Assembly (NCBI GenBank): GCA_902984215.1
Contig: CADWAF010004055.1
Coordinates: 1-25,541 of the forward strand
Length of the DNA stretch: 25,541 bases
Direction: 5' to 3'
Source: Willaertia magna
Lineage: Eukaryota > Heterolobosea > Eutetramitea > Acrasida > Naegleriidae
Shown here: positions 1-8,717 of the stretch, in pieces
Position numbering within the stretch: the stretch's first letter is position 1
How the letters are laid out: every line of letters begins with the position of its first letter
The notes under the pieces: model-generated
Seen by the model: the letters and a program-made list of their open reading frames with translations, nothing else
What the model was told of the DNA's origin: nothing
The model's database searches: none
Translations under genes and position numbers: made by a program

Positions 1-235
1 TAAAGAGTTCTATATTTCCTATTGAAATGGATTTTATATTTTTATTATTTAAATGTTGTAGCGTAGAGATGTGAAATTTTCTTTTATTAATTTGTTGTTG
101 ATTTAATAGCAGTAATTGGGAATGTTTTTTTGTACCAATATTACTACCAGAGGATAATAATAATTGTTGTTGACTGTTCCGATGACAATAATTTAACAAT
201 GAAGAGGTTGCCACTTTGGTTTTAATTCGAAACAT
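1..235 (-). CDS. 5' part of an unidentified gene, probably mitochondrial product (partial)
   Basis: An open frame starts at ATG 235 and runs without a stop through the left edge (78 codons visible). The N-terminus is rich in Lys, Arg, Ser, Gln and Asn with almost no acidic residues, and contains the stretch KRKFHIST about residue 52, which looks like the end of a cleavable mitochondrial presequence. No domain is reached before the window ends, so the function is unknown. The start lies about 100 nt downstream of the stop codon of the neighbouring F-box-like gene, on the same strand. An intron could end the exon before the edge; none is obvious. Confidence 0.6.
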   Translation of the reverse strand, partial: MFRIKTKVATSSLLNYCHRNSQQQLLLSSGSNIGTKKHSQLLLLNQQQINKRKFHISTLQHLNNKNIKSISIGNIELF

Positions 236-337
236 TTTTTGTTGGAGTTTTTTGAGAAAGCAAGAGTAGCGAGTTCGAACCCCACGCTTCATAAAATTTT
301 TGGGTATTGTTGGTGTAAGGTTGAAAAATAATTTGGT

Positions 338-2122
338 TTATTCGCCTGAGCTCTCATATAATTTAGCAATACTAGTTCCAGCAATTGATACCACAAATTT
401 ATCTTTTGTCATTTCATATAGTTGTGTGATCTTTTCGCTTGTTAATCCCCTAAAATGTCCAGCATCCAATCCAACACAAAGAACTAATAATTGCAGTGCA
501 GAAATATCTAATTCCCTTAACTTTTTGACATTATCGATTATGTAATAATCCTTAGTTCCCTGCTCATATCTTAATCTATAAGCTCTTTTTTCTTTCAATT
601 CTTCCTTTTCCTTTTCGTCCAACCAAAAATCATGATAGTACCCGTTAACGTCAGAGAAGCTGAAATTTAATTCTAATGTTGTCAAGTGAGGCAATAAATC
701 ACATTGCAAAACATGATCAAAATCAAACAATCCTGCTAAAACCAAATGATTTACTTTTGGAAATAACTTTCTATTAACAAAATGTTTAAAATATAAATCT
801 ATAGATTCCGAGAGTTTATAGAACTTCTTTTCCATTTCTTCTTCTTTGCCACCCCCGTTTAAATCGTCAGTTGAAATTGCAAGATTATAAAGATATGGTT
901 TCTCAATATAAACTCTTAAGAAACGAACGTTTGGAAAGATAATTTCCTTCAAATTTTCAGGGTGAAATTGTTTAGAAATATCTGTGACAGTTTCTATTTG
1001 CTCTTCTTTTCGTTTGCTTCTATCTTTCTTTTTTAAGCCAAAAGCTGTAAAATCACTTAATTCTAAACTTAAATATTTAATAGAAGATGGAAAAATATAA
1101 TTATTCTTAAATGGATTACATTGTAAAATATTATTTAAATTTAAAATACTATATTTTGCAAATTGTGATTTAGATTCTTTAAAATTATCATTCCAAATCT
1201 CAATCGTTGGAACACACAACCCATATTTCTCTTCTTTCCCTTCTTCTTCTTCATATTCTACTTTTCTCTTCTTTTTCTTATATTTCTTTAAAGTTTTGTC
1301 ATCTTCTTCTTTTTCTTCTATTTCATTCCATTCATCATAGTGATTTTGTTTTATAATGTAATGTGAATCAAATGAAGAATAAGTATCAACTTCATGTGTA
1401 CTGTCTAAGGTATCAATTAATTCAAAAGATAAATTGAATAGTTTACAACAAACAATGTGAAATATTTCCTTATTTAATTCTTCACTATCTTTCCAATTTA
1501 AATGATTAATCCTTTCATTATATTTATTAGTCACTGTCTCTTCTGAACAGTTTATTTTTTCTTTTTCTTCTTTCATTACCTCTTCTTCATCTTCTTCATC
1601 ATCTCTTCCATAATAATTTCTGTCGTTATTAATGAAATCTTCAATCTCATCTGTCAATTCACCAGTTTCATAACTTAACATGACTTGTTGGATTTTAGCC
1701 ATTTCTAATTTCTGCCTAAAGCTTCTATCTCCTTGACCAAATTGCATATCGTTATCGAAATGTTTTGTTCTAATTGAATATTCAGTTTGATTTAAAATTT
1801 CATAAACTTTTTTCCAATAATCTATAAAATTATCTTGTCTTTGAAATTTATTGGAATATTCATGATTCAATGCGTTGACAACGTTCATTAAAGTTGCGAT
1901 ATTTTCAATTTCTAATGGTTCGAAGGTAGGTCCTTCCTCTTCTTCTTCTTCTTCACTGTCACCTGTATTACTTTCATTCTTTTTTTCAATAGTTGTAATA
2001 GTTGCAGAGGAGGAAACCTTTTCTTCTTTTGTTCGTTCTGCAAAATAAACATCTCCAATTAGGTACTGGAAAATAATTTGAAAAATCTCGTCAGGTAAAA
2101 CAGAGAGCAAATCTTTGGACAT
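338..2122 (-). CDS. Large acidic F-box-like protein
   Basis: A 594-residue single-exon frame. Residues about 4-45 (LLSVLPDEIFQIIFQYLIGD onward) have the Leu-Pro-Asp-Glu/hydrophobic pattern of an F-box, the Skp1-binding module of SCF ubiquitin ligases. Residues 55-70 are almost pure Glu, and further acidic or Lys-rich low-complexity tracts lie around residues 175-190 and 270-300. The C-terminal half has irregular leucine-rich segments (for example FPKVNHLVLAGLFDFDHVL and LPHLTTLELNF), suggesting degenerate leucine-rich repeats for substrate binding, as in many amoeba F-box proteins. The ATG is preceded on the coding strand by an A-run close to the start. The F-box assignment rests on the N-terminal motif only; the substrate is unknown. 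Confidence 0.75.
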   Translation of the reverse strand: MSKDLLSVLPDEIFQIIFQYLIGDVYFAERTKEEKVSSSATITTIEKKNESNTGDSEEEEEEEGPTFEPLEIENIATLMNVVNALNHEYSNKFQRQDNFIDYWKKVYEILNQTEYSIRTKHFDNDMQFGQGDRSFRQKLEMAKIQQVMLSYETGELTDEIEDFINNDRNYYGRDDEEDEEEVMKEEKEKINCSEETVTNKYNERINHLNWKDSEELNKEIFHIVCCKLFNLSFELIDTLDSTHEVDTYSSFDSHYIIKQNHYDEWNEIEEKEEDDKTLKKYKKKKRKVEYEEEEGKEEKYGLCVPTIEIWNDNFKESKSQFAKYSILNLNNILQCNPFKNNYIFPSSIKYLSLELSDFTAFGLKKKDRSKRKEEQIETVTDISKQFHPENLKEIIFPNVRFLRVYIEKPYLYNLAISTDDLNGGGKEEEMEKKFYKLSESIDLYFKHFVNRKLFPKVNHLVLAGLFDFDHVLQCDLLPHLTTLELNFSFSDVNGYYHDFWLDEKEKEELKEKRAYRLRYEQGTKDYYIIDNVKKLRELDISALQLLVLCVGLDAGHFRGLTSEKITQLYEMTKDKFVVSIAGTSIAKLYESSGE

Positions 2123-2324
2123 TTTTTTTTAACAACCTCAGGTATATTTTCCGTTTTCTTTAGGTTGCATTTGCCGAGATATTTGGATATAGCACAGTTG
2201 GCGTTCTTGTTTTAAATTGAGAGTTAGTTTGTGTTTAAACATAAGAAAGAATTTAACAATTAATTTACAGCTTTTTGTTTATGTTAGTACAATCAATTAT
2301 AATATTTATTATATAATTAAACAT

Positions 2325-2425
2325 AGAATGGTTGTCATGACAAAGGGCTTCATTTTGGTGTTATTTAATTAAATTATATATATCAACTTCCCCAAAACGA
2401 TGCACTTTGGCATGACAACCATTCT
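2325..2425. repeat. 34-bp imperfect inverted repeat (stem-loop)
   Basis: The left arm 2325-2358 and right arm 2392-2425 are inverted copies matching at 30 of 34 positions. The outer 15 bp are perfect (AGAATGGTTGTCATG against CATGACAACCATTCT). The 33-nt loop is AT-rich. The arms are clearly less AT-rich than the loop and surroundings, so chance pairing is unlikely. It could be a small fold-back element or a structured RNA; no target-site duplication was recognised. Confidence 0.75.
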
Positions 2426-2723
2426 TCCAAAATTTGTGCGAGGAGAAACTGTTCCATGCAAAAACACAACCAAAAAAAACAAAAATTTGTAAAAACCTTC
2501 AAAAGCATAAACAGTAGTAATCCGGAGGAAGTATAAATCAAAGCCATTGTTCTCGTGTATCTAAATCTATTCTTTAAACCATGCAAAACTTTGTGCGCAA
2601 AACTTTTTCCAACATATTTTTACCAAAAATTATAACTTACTTTTTTTCTTTTTTTTTCAAAAAAGTTAAAGCAGTAACCTATCGCTTGTTCTGAAATATT
2701 TTGGGTGTTCCTATTTTTTTATG

Positions 2724-2800
2724 AGAATTTTAACAAATTTGAGAAAAACTAAATCCAAGTTGACCAGAACTTTTACAACGTTCAAATTTGTTAAAATTCT
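2724..2800. repeat. 19-bp perfect inverted repeat (stem-loop)
   Basis: AGAATTTTAACAAATTTGA at 2724-2742 is exactly reverse-complementary to 2782-2800, with a 39-nt loop. It lies 300 nt from the other hairpin in the same spacer. The arms are AT-rich, so this is weaker than the first repeat, but 19 consecutive matches remain notable. Confidence 0.7.
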
Positions 2801-3020
2801 GCGACCAAACCAAAACAAGAGTTTGACCTAAACAGCATTTGCGTCAACTATAGTGTTTGAATAATTACAATAGTAATCCATACCTTACTGATCGCAGTTG
2901 TGTACGTAATAACATGTAATTAATAGAAATGAGTAACAAGGTGGTCTCCTATACTAATTTAATTGAATAATATTTATTGCAGTCACACTATTAATAATTC
3001 TAAAATACAATATTAATTTA

Positions 3021-4763
3021 CTACACTTCTACTTTTCTTGGTTCATGATTTTCCTTTTCCAAACCATTAAACATTTTACCAAAAGGTGGGGTTGCAACGA
3101 ATTGACCGTGACCACTTTCAACTTTAAGTTCATCATTTTCCCAAACTACAACACCTCTTGAAATTGTAACTTCTACAACACCTGTAACTTCTCTTCCTTC
3201 ATAAACATTATAATCTATATTTTGATGATGTGTTTTAGCACTAATAGTTTTCTTTCTATTTGGATTTAAAAGAATAATGTCAGCTTCTGAACCAACTTGA
3301 ATTGTTCCTTTTTTTGGATAAATATTAAAGATTTGTGCAGCCTCAGTTGATGTCACACGAACATAATCACTTGGAGATAACTCTCCAGTGACAACCAATC
3401 TATCAAATAAAACTGTCATTCTATCTTCAATTCCATTCACACCATTTGGAATTTTTCTAAAATCATTCAGACCCATTTTCTTTTGTTCACTATCAAAAAC
3501 GCAATGATCAGTTCCAGTTAAATCTAAAATCCTTGCCTTCAATCCTTTAACTAATGCTTCTTGATCTTGTTTAGTTCTAATTGGTGGTGACATTACATAT
3601 TTTGCTCTTTGCATCCAATCGCCTTCATAATAAACACTTTCATCTAAGGATAAACCTGCAGCAATAGGTTCTCCAACAATTCTATAACCCTTGGCTTTAG
3701 CTCTTGCAACTTCTTCCATAGCTGCTTTACTCATTACGTGAACAATATCTATTGGATTTTATTTTTTGTAAAGTGTTAAATGATTGGTTGATAAAGAACA
3801 AATAACTTACATAGTGGTGCATTGCCAGCAGCGAAAGCTATTTCACTTGCTCTGTGAACTGCTTCTGCTTCTATATTGCTTGGTCTACTTTGTGGATGAC
3901 CTTCTGGTCCAGTTACTCCTTTAGCAATCATTTCATTTTGTCCTTGAACAACTAAATCACCATTTTCACTTTTTAAAATTATTAACTTTTTACAATCAAC
4001 TAGTTACTTACGCATGAACTTGAGTAATTGCTCCTCTATTATTATACAATATTATTATAAATAATTAATAGATAAATAAATAAACAAACTAAAAATTAAT
4101 AAATAACACTTACAATTCTTTTGCTTTCTTCATTGCATTAAATAATTCCTCATCATTCACTTGAAAAACACCTTTATAAGCTAAAAACATTTTAAAACTG
4201 TTAATACCATGATATTTCACTAACTGTTCCATTTCTTCACCAACCTTTTCATTGTAATCTATAATTCCAACGTGTAATGCATAATCACTACAAGCCTTTT
4301 TCCCTTTATTTTTATATTCATTTACAATGTCAATATATGATTGACCTTTGGCAGGTATTGCAAAATCCATAATTGTTGTTGTACCACCGGATAATGCAGC
4401 TCTCGTTCCATGATAGAAATCATCTTTACTAACAGTACCCATAAACTGTAATTCTAAATGGACATGAGGATCTATTCCTCCCGGCATTACATATCTATCT
4501 GTTGCATCAATGATTTTTAGATTAATGTCATCTGTTAGTGTGATTGTTGGAGAGATTTGTGCAATTTTATCGTCAATGATTAGAACGTCAGATTTAAATT
4601 CTCTATCGTGGTTGACAATAGTTCCACCTTTGATCAAAATTTTGGATGGGATGACCCTAGTGTTGCCATCGTGTGTTGATTCTATAGAATGTGCTAGTGC
4701 TATTGACAAGCATGAAAAAAAGAGAAGAAGGAGTGAAGCCAATGTAGGCAATGAGCTTCGCAT
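3021..4763 (-). CDS. DPYS: Dihydropyrimidinase (hydantoinase family) with signal peptide, four exons
   Basis: Exons 4763-4114, 4035-4012, 3968-3811 and 3748-3021 join to 519 residues (1560 nt). Introns are 78, 43 and 62 nt, all GTAAG...AG. The family enzyme hydrolyses 5,6-dihydropyrimidines to N-carbamoyl amino acids, step two of uracil and thymine breakdown. Visible active-site residues: H100 and H102 (GGIDPHVH), the lysine that is carboxylated, K191 (SFKMFLAY), H224 (QVHAEN), H281 (YIVHVMS) and D358 (GTDHCVFD). All six metal positions are present, so it should be active. The N-terminus is unusual: after MRSS a run of Leu, Phe and Ala up to about A24 looks like a secretory signal peptide, whereas animal homologues are cytosolic. 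Exon 2 is only 24 nt and encodes H224. A plain hydantoinase is the main alternative. Confidence 0.95.
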
Positions 4764-4841
4764 GTCTTTGTTTTTTTGTTTAAGATCTTAAGTTTACAAT
4801 CTGGAAGGATTTGTCAAAAAATGTCATTTCCTGATTGTCAT

Positions 4842-4846
4842 AAAAA
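4842..4846 (-). terminator. Pol III terminator of tRNA-Cys
   Basis: A run of five T on the transcribed strand begins 5 nt after the tRNA 3' end, as expected for RNA polymerase III. Confidence 0.7.
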
Positions 4847-4850
4847 GTTG

Positions 4851-4937
4851 AGGACCGACCGTGGATTGAACACGGGACCTACAGATGGTTTGCAATACAC
4901 ATTGCAATCTGCTGCTCTACCACTGAGCTATCGACCC
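4851..4937 (-). tRNA. tRNA-Cys(GCA) with 15-nt intron
   Basis: The acceptor arms GGGTCGA (4937-4931) and TCGGTCC (4858-4852) pair over 7 bp with two G-T pairs, with discriminator T at 4851. The D arm (TAGCTCAGTGGTAGAGC) doubles as the A box; the T arm CCGTG-TTCAATC-CACGG doubles as the B box. The anticodon stem GCAGA/TCTGT encloses TTGCAA, giving anticodon GCA at 4905-4903. An intron of 15 nt (4901-4887) sits after position 37, the canonical site. It repeats the palindrome TTGCAA of the anticodon loop, so intron and anticodon can pair. The mature tRNA is 72 nt before CCA addition. It diverges from the 5S gene about 100 bp away. Confidence 0.93.
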
Positions 4938-5034
4938 ATTGACTTTATATCAGGAACAAATTGAACAAGAAACACCGCTACCTTAGTTATTTGAACAAAT
5001 TAATTGTTGAAAAAGTTAAGAAAAAGAAATCCAG

Positions 5035-5154
5035 TATCTACGGCCATACCACTGTGAAAGCACCTCATCCCGTCCGATTTGAGAAGTTAAGCACAGTAGG
5101 GCTACATTAGTACTGAGATGGGAGACTTCTCGGGAACCTGTAGTGCTGTAGATT
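5035..5154 (+). rRNA. 5S ribosomal RNA
   Basis: About 119 nt with hallmark eukaryotic 5S blocks: ATCTACGGCCATACCA at the 5' end, GAGAAGTTAAGCACAG in the A-box/intermediate region, AGTACTGAGATGGGAGAC as the C box, and GTGCTGTAGAT at the 3' end. ATCTAC (5036-5041) pairs with GTAGAT (5148-5153) to close helix I. The ends are uncertain by 1-2 nt. It is a lone chromosomal copy next to a tRNA gene. In Naegleria the large rRNA genes are known to be on an extrachromosomal circle, so a dispersed 5S fits but does not prove that lineage. Confidence 0.95.
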
Positions 5155-5157
5155 TTT
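5153..5157 (+). terminator. Pol III terminator of 5S rRNA
   Basis: Five T directly at the 3' end of the 5S gene (the first overlaps the mature end), the usual RNA polymerase III stop. Confidence 0.75.
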
Positions 5158-5462
5158 ATTAAGTTAATAAAAATAGGTTTTTGCTTTGGGTTTACCATAC
5201 AACGCACTATAGGAGCTGACAAACTCTAATCTTAGTTGATTATTTTTGTTGTTCAATTGTATTAATTTTATTAACAATAAATATCACTTAATATCCCAAA
5301 TACAAATATCTTAATTTACAACAAAAATAAAACTGTATAAAAAATTACGGTCAACTTTGGTTTGTCCATTAAAACAAATTTTCCAATTAAAGAGTCTATC
5401 AGAAACACTATTTAATAAAATAATTAATCCACTTTAACCAGACAATTAATCAACCAAACAAA
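5158..5462. other. AT-rich spacer and presumed promoter
   Basis: No coding frame or RNA gene is seen between the 5S gene and the small secreted protein. The last 60 nt, ending AACAAAATG, are presumably its 5' leader. Confidence 0.5.
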
Positions 5463-5882
5463 ATGAAAACAATCTTATTAATACTTATTTTAGCAACACT
5501 TCTTGCTACTACTGCCTATTGCACAACAGAAACAACTGAAGAGGCACTTGCTTGTCCAACCAGAACTGCACAACAAGTTGACTATGATTGTAAAAATTAT
5601 GCAAAAGGCATGCCTAATACAGCAACTGTTAAATCAACAAATGTTTTAACAAAGAGTACTTACTCTAAATGTTGTTATCAAATACAATATGAGTATAAGG
5701 GTATCTTCTCAATTACAAGAAGAGGCTATTGTACTTTAACTTATGAACCTGGTAAGTAATTTATTATTTTAATTTATTATTTAAATTATTAATTATTAAA
5801 ATTATTTAATACTTTTAAAAAATATTAAGCAAGTGGAAAGGTAACTGGACATTGGAGTGGTGGTTCTAGTTTCTCATGTTAA
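5463..5882 (+). CDS. Small secreted protein with six mature cysteines, two exons
   Basis: Exon 5463-5751 joins to 5830-5882 across a 78-nt GTAAGT...AAG intron, giving 113 residues and a stop at 5880-5882. Without splicing the frame ends two codons into the intron; splicing adds 17 residues ending in Cys. Residues 1-20 (MKTILLILILATLLATTAYC) are a textbook signal peptide. After it come C31, C43, C70, C71, C90 and C113, an even number compatible with three disulfides. The rest is rich in Thr, Ser, Tyr and Lys, with no recognised domain or transmembrane segment. It is probably exported to a vacuole or outside the cell; function unknown. Confidence 0.8.
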
Positions 5883-5949
5883 AATAATTATTAAAATGTA
5901 CAATATATTATTAATAAATAGTGTGTCATTATAATTTACAAAAAAATAA

Positions 5950-6750
5950 TTACTTTTCCCTAAACGTTAAATATCCAATCAAATAAAATAAATTTCTATA
6001 ATCAAACGAACTATCCATCACATCACCAATTTGAATAAACCACTGTTCAGATTCAGCATCTAAATTCTTTTTTATTCTAGCAATCACCTGATTAGCTTCC
6101 AATTTATCACCAAAAGAATTATCTTCTAAAAACCTAATCTTTAAATTACCTTCCGTATCTGTTGAATAAGGAATGATTAAGAATTCATCTAAAATGAAAT
6201 CTATTCTTCCTCTCATTACTGCTTTGACATTTCTGTGTTTATCGTAAAGGATGTAACTTCTAATGGTTTTATCTACTTTTTGGGTGATATAACTGGTTGT
6301 GATCCATGTACCATCATTTGTACATGATTGGATATCTAATTCTGTAGATAATGTTAGATAAGAACCTTTAGCTGATTGATGGATTGTTGACTTGTCATAG
6401 CTCATTAAATCAATTGATGATGGAAGACCTACAGCTTTTAATCTTAATATTCCTAATTCTTCGCCATTCATTTCTTTTAAAGTTAAATTAAATAAATAAT
6501 CTATATTCGTTATATTATTATTTATCTTTTCAATTATAAAATCACCATTAAAGAAATTTCTATCCATTAAAAAAATTGTTTTTGGTTGAAATAAATTATC
6601 TTTTAGGAATAAAGTATTGTCACATTTCTTGGGAATTGAATTTTCTTTTATTACGATTCCTATTATTATTGAAAATGTGGAAAGTACAAGGAAAGTTACG
6701 ATGGAAGTGACAATGGCGTATAGCACTACAATTTTATCTCTTGTTCTCAT
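5950..6750 (-). CDS. Membrane-anchored LURP-one/tubby-C-terminal-like protein
   Basis: A 266-residue single-exon frame. Residues about 8-34 form one hydrophobic segment after a basic MRTRDK, so a type II anchor with the bulk lumenal or extracellular is likely; asparagines in N-x-T/S context (for example NLTL) fit this. The remainder is beta-rich with repeated strand pairs such as LGILRLKAVGLPSSIDLM and SYILYDKHRNVKAVMRGR. These resemble the paired strands of the LURP-one-related/tubby C-terminal fold, and a hydrophobic C-terminal segment (NLFYLIGYLTF) fits the fold's central helix. This similarity is judged by eye and is tentative. It is divergent from the RCC1 gene with a 283-nt shared upstream region. 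Confidence 0.8.
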   Translation of the reverse strand: MRTRDKIVVLYAIVTSIVTFLVLSTFSIIIGIVIKENSIPKKCDNTLFLKDNLFQPKTIFLMDRNFFNGDFIIEKINNNITNIDYLFNLTLKEMNGEELGILRLKAVGLPSSIDLMSYDKSTIHQSAKGSYLTLSTELDIQSCTNDGTWITTSYITQKVDKTIRSYILYDKHRNVKAVMRGRIDFILDEFLIIPYSTDTEGNLKIRFLEDNSFGDKLEANQVIARIKKNLDAESEQWFIQIGDVMDSSFDYRNLFYLIGYLTFREK

Positions 6751-7033
6751 TTTTTTTTAATTTCCAAATACGCTTTTCAATTTCCATTTGATGGTTATTG
6801 TTGACATCTTTTACAAAAAAAATTTAAAAAAGCAAACTGCCTCATCATTAATAATGTAACTTGAAAATCTTAATTAAATTAACTAACTATCCCAATTAAT
6901 AAGGTTTTTTAGTTTATAATAAACTATTAAATAAACAAAAAAAATTAATATTTCCATGTTCAGCCTGAAAAAGAGGTTACAACAATAGGAACAGTAAAAA
7001 AAGTTCTTTAAAATAAAAAAAAAAGATCAAAAA

Positions 7034-8481
7034 ATGTCTAACGCTTTCTTTGCCCTCTCTGCAGGAAGTAATAGTTATTCTCAATCCTGTCATGATCCAA
7101 CAATTAGTACTGTAAAAACTTTTACTTCAATAACTTTAATTAATGATATTATAAAACATTCTTCTGTTAAGAAAATGGCTTGCGGAAGAGAACATACGAT
7201 GATCTTATTAAATAATGGTCAACTGTTTGGTATTGGGTAAGTTATTTAATCCATTATTATTTTAATTAATTAAATTTCATTTGAATTACATGTTGAAATT
7301 AATTATATCAATAATGTTTATAATAAAATTTTAATAATTTTTTATAAAGACATAATCAACACGGTCAGATTTACGGTACTTCACCTGAAACGATGAAAGA
7401 ACTTACTGAAATTGATGTTAGACAATTTATTTCTGATGATGATAAAATAATTGATGTTTTTTGTACTCAAATTAATACTTATTTAATAACTAAAAATCAT
7501 AAAGTTTATTGGTCTGGTTGGGAAAATACAGATCCTTTAAAAAGTTATTTACAAGTTAATGGTTTACCTAAAAATAGAGAAATTATTTATTTTGAAACAA
7601 ATTCAAATGCTGTTCATTGTTTTTTAATTACTGGTATGTTTAATTTATTTATTTTTTAATTATTTAAATATTATTTAAATATTTAATAGATATGGATGAG
7701 ATTTATTCAGTTGGCTGGAATAGTAATGGACAACTAGCGCTTGGTAATACAACCGATTCATATGGTGAGTTTAAGAAAGTTGATATTGACGGTAAAGATG
7801 TTAAATTCTTAACTGGAGGTGCTCAATTTTCAGTTCTTGTAACAAAGAATGATGTTTTTAAGGCTTGTGGTATTAATGGTGATAATCAATTATCTACAAG
7901 TTATTCTTCATCAGATAATTGTAGTTTTGTAACAGTTGATACTCCTTTTCAATTACCTATTAAAAGAGTAAATTGTGGTGGGTTTCATACAATTGTACAA
8001 TTATCTAATGGTGAACTTTTTGGAAGTGGAAAGTATTTTAGTACTGGAGTGTTTAGTCGTTTAAAGTTTGATGGTCCTACTCCAACTAATATTGTAGGTA
8101 AGTATTGATTTGTGTTATTATTTGTTTTATTTAAGGAAAATTATAGAAATGGCTAGTGGTTGGCAGTTCGCTATTCTCTTGTCAGATGAAGGTGTGATTT
8201 ATTCTCAAGGAAATAATGAATATTGTCAACTTGGTATAGAGGAGACTGAAGATAAAGAATTGTTTATACCATTAGAAAATAAGGTATTACATGCTAAAAA
8301 TTGTAAGATTGATTGTGGTGAACATTATTGTATTATTTTCCGTGCCTTTGTTGAAACAGCAAATCATTTCATATTTATGGAAAGTTTATTAAGTGAAATG
8401 ATGAATGAACAATCTGAAAGAAAACCAAATGAAATTTTATGTGACATTTCTTTTAATGCTCATACCTTATCTTTGCAATAA
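7034..8481 (+). CDS. RCC1-repeat (beta-propeller) protein, four exons
   Basis: Exons 7034-7236, 7350-7633, 7690-8097 and 8147-8481 join to 409 residues. Introns of 113, 56 and 49 nt start GTAAG, GTATG and GTAAG. For the last intron the first AG (8134-8135) would bring an in-frame stop; the next (8145-8146) keeps the frame. RCC1 repeats are clear: CGREHTMILLNNGQLFGIGHNQ, IYSVGWNSNGQLALG, NCGGFHTIVQLSNGELFGSG, ASGWQFAILLSDEGVIYSQG and CGEHYCII. About five to six blades are recognisable, so a propeller is likely. RCC1 itself is a Ran exchange factor, but most amoeba paralogues have other roles, so no function is assigned. The tail ends with CDISFNAHTLSLQ, resembling the start of a BTB domain. 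Confidence 0.9.
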
Positions 8482-8717
8482 GTACATTTAACATTATGTA
8501 TTTCTATTTCTCTAACTTTTATTGTACTTAATAATATTATATTATAATATATTGTTTATAGATAAATTTTTATTTTTATTAAATATCCCGCCCCTTATGT
8601 TAAAAGATAATTATACAATTATTTACTTTCCCTGCCCTTTACCCCTGCATAAATGAATTTAAGGAAAGGAAGGCAGTTGGTCGGTCAGTTTTTTTGTTTT
8701 ACGCAACGAAAAAAATC

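Larger units (their letters stand above)
2123..3020. other. Spacer of about 900 nt with two hairpin repeats
   Basis: This AT-rich stretch separates the F-box-like gene start (2122) from the dihydropyrimidinase stop (3021). It holds the two inverted repeats listed separately. A minus-strand frame at 2383-2547 (ATG at 2547, 54 codons, hydrophobic N-terminus) could be a tiny membrane peptide. It would also stay open if 48 nt bounded by GT and AG within it were spliced out. It overlaps a repeat arm and has no recognisable family, so it is not called as a gene. I see no other coding signal. Confidence 0.5.

Noticed and set aside
199..293. T-arm-like TTCGAAC and ATGAAG/CTTCAT arms resembling a tRNA
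   Set aside because: The T stem has two mismatches in five pairs, no D or anticodon arm is seen, and the 5' part lies in the start of the minus-strand coding frame. At most a relic.
2383..2586. 67-codon minus-strand hydrophobic frame
   Set aside because: The apparent start is TTG; the first ATG leaves 54 codons, part of which is a repeat arm. No family match.
5016..5222. Minus-strand 68-codon frame
   Set aside because: It lies across the 5S rRNA gene in antisense and has no family.
8694..8717. N-terminal extension of the type I membrane protein from a TTG
   Set aside because: The first ATG at 8718 gives a normal signal sequence; eukaryotic nuclear genes rarely start at TTG.
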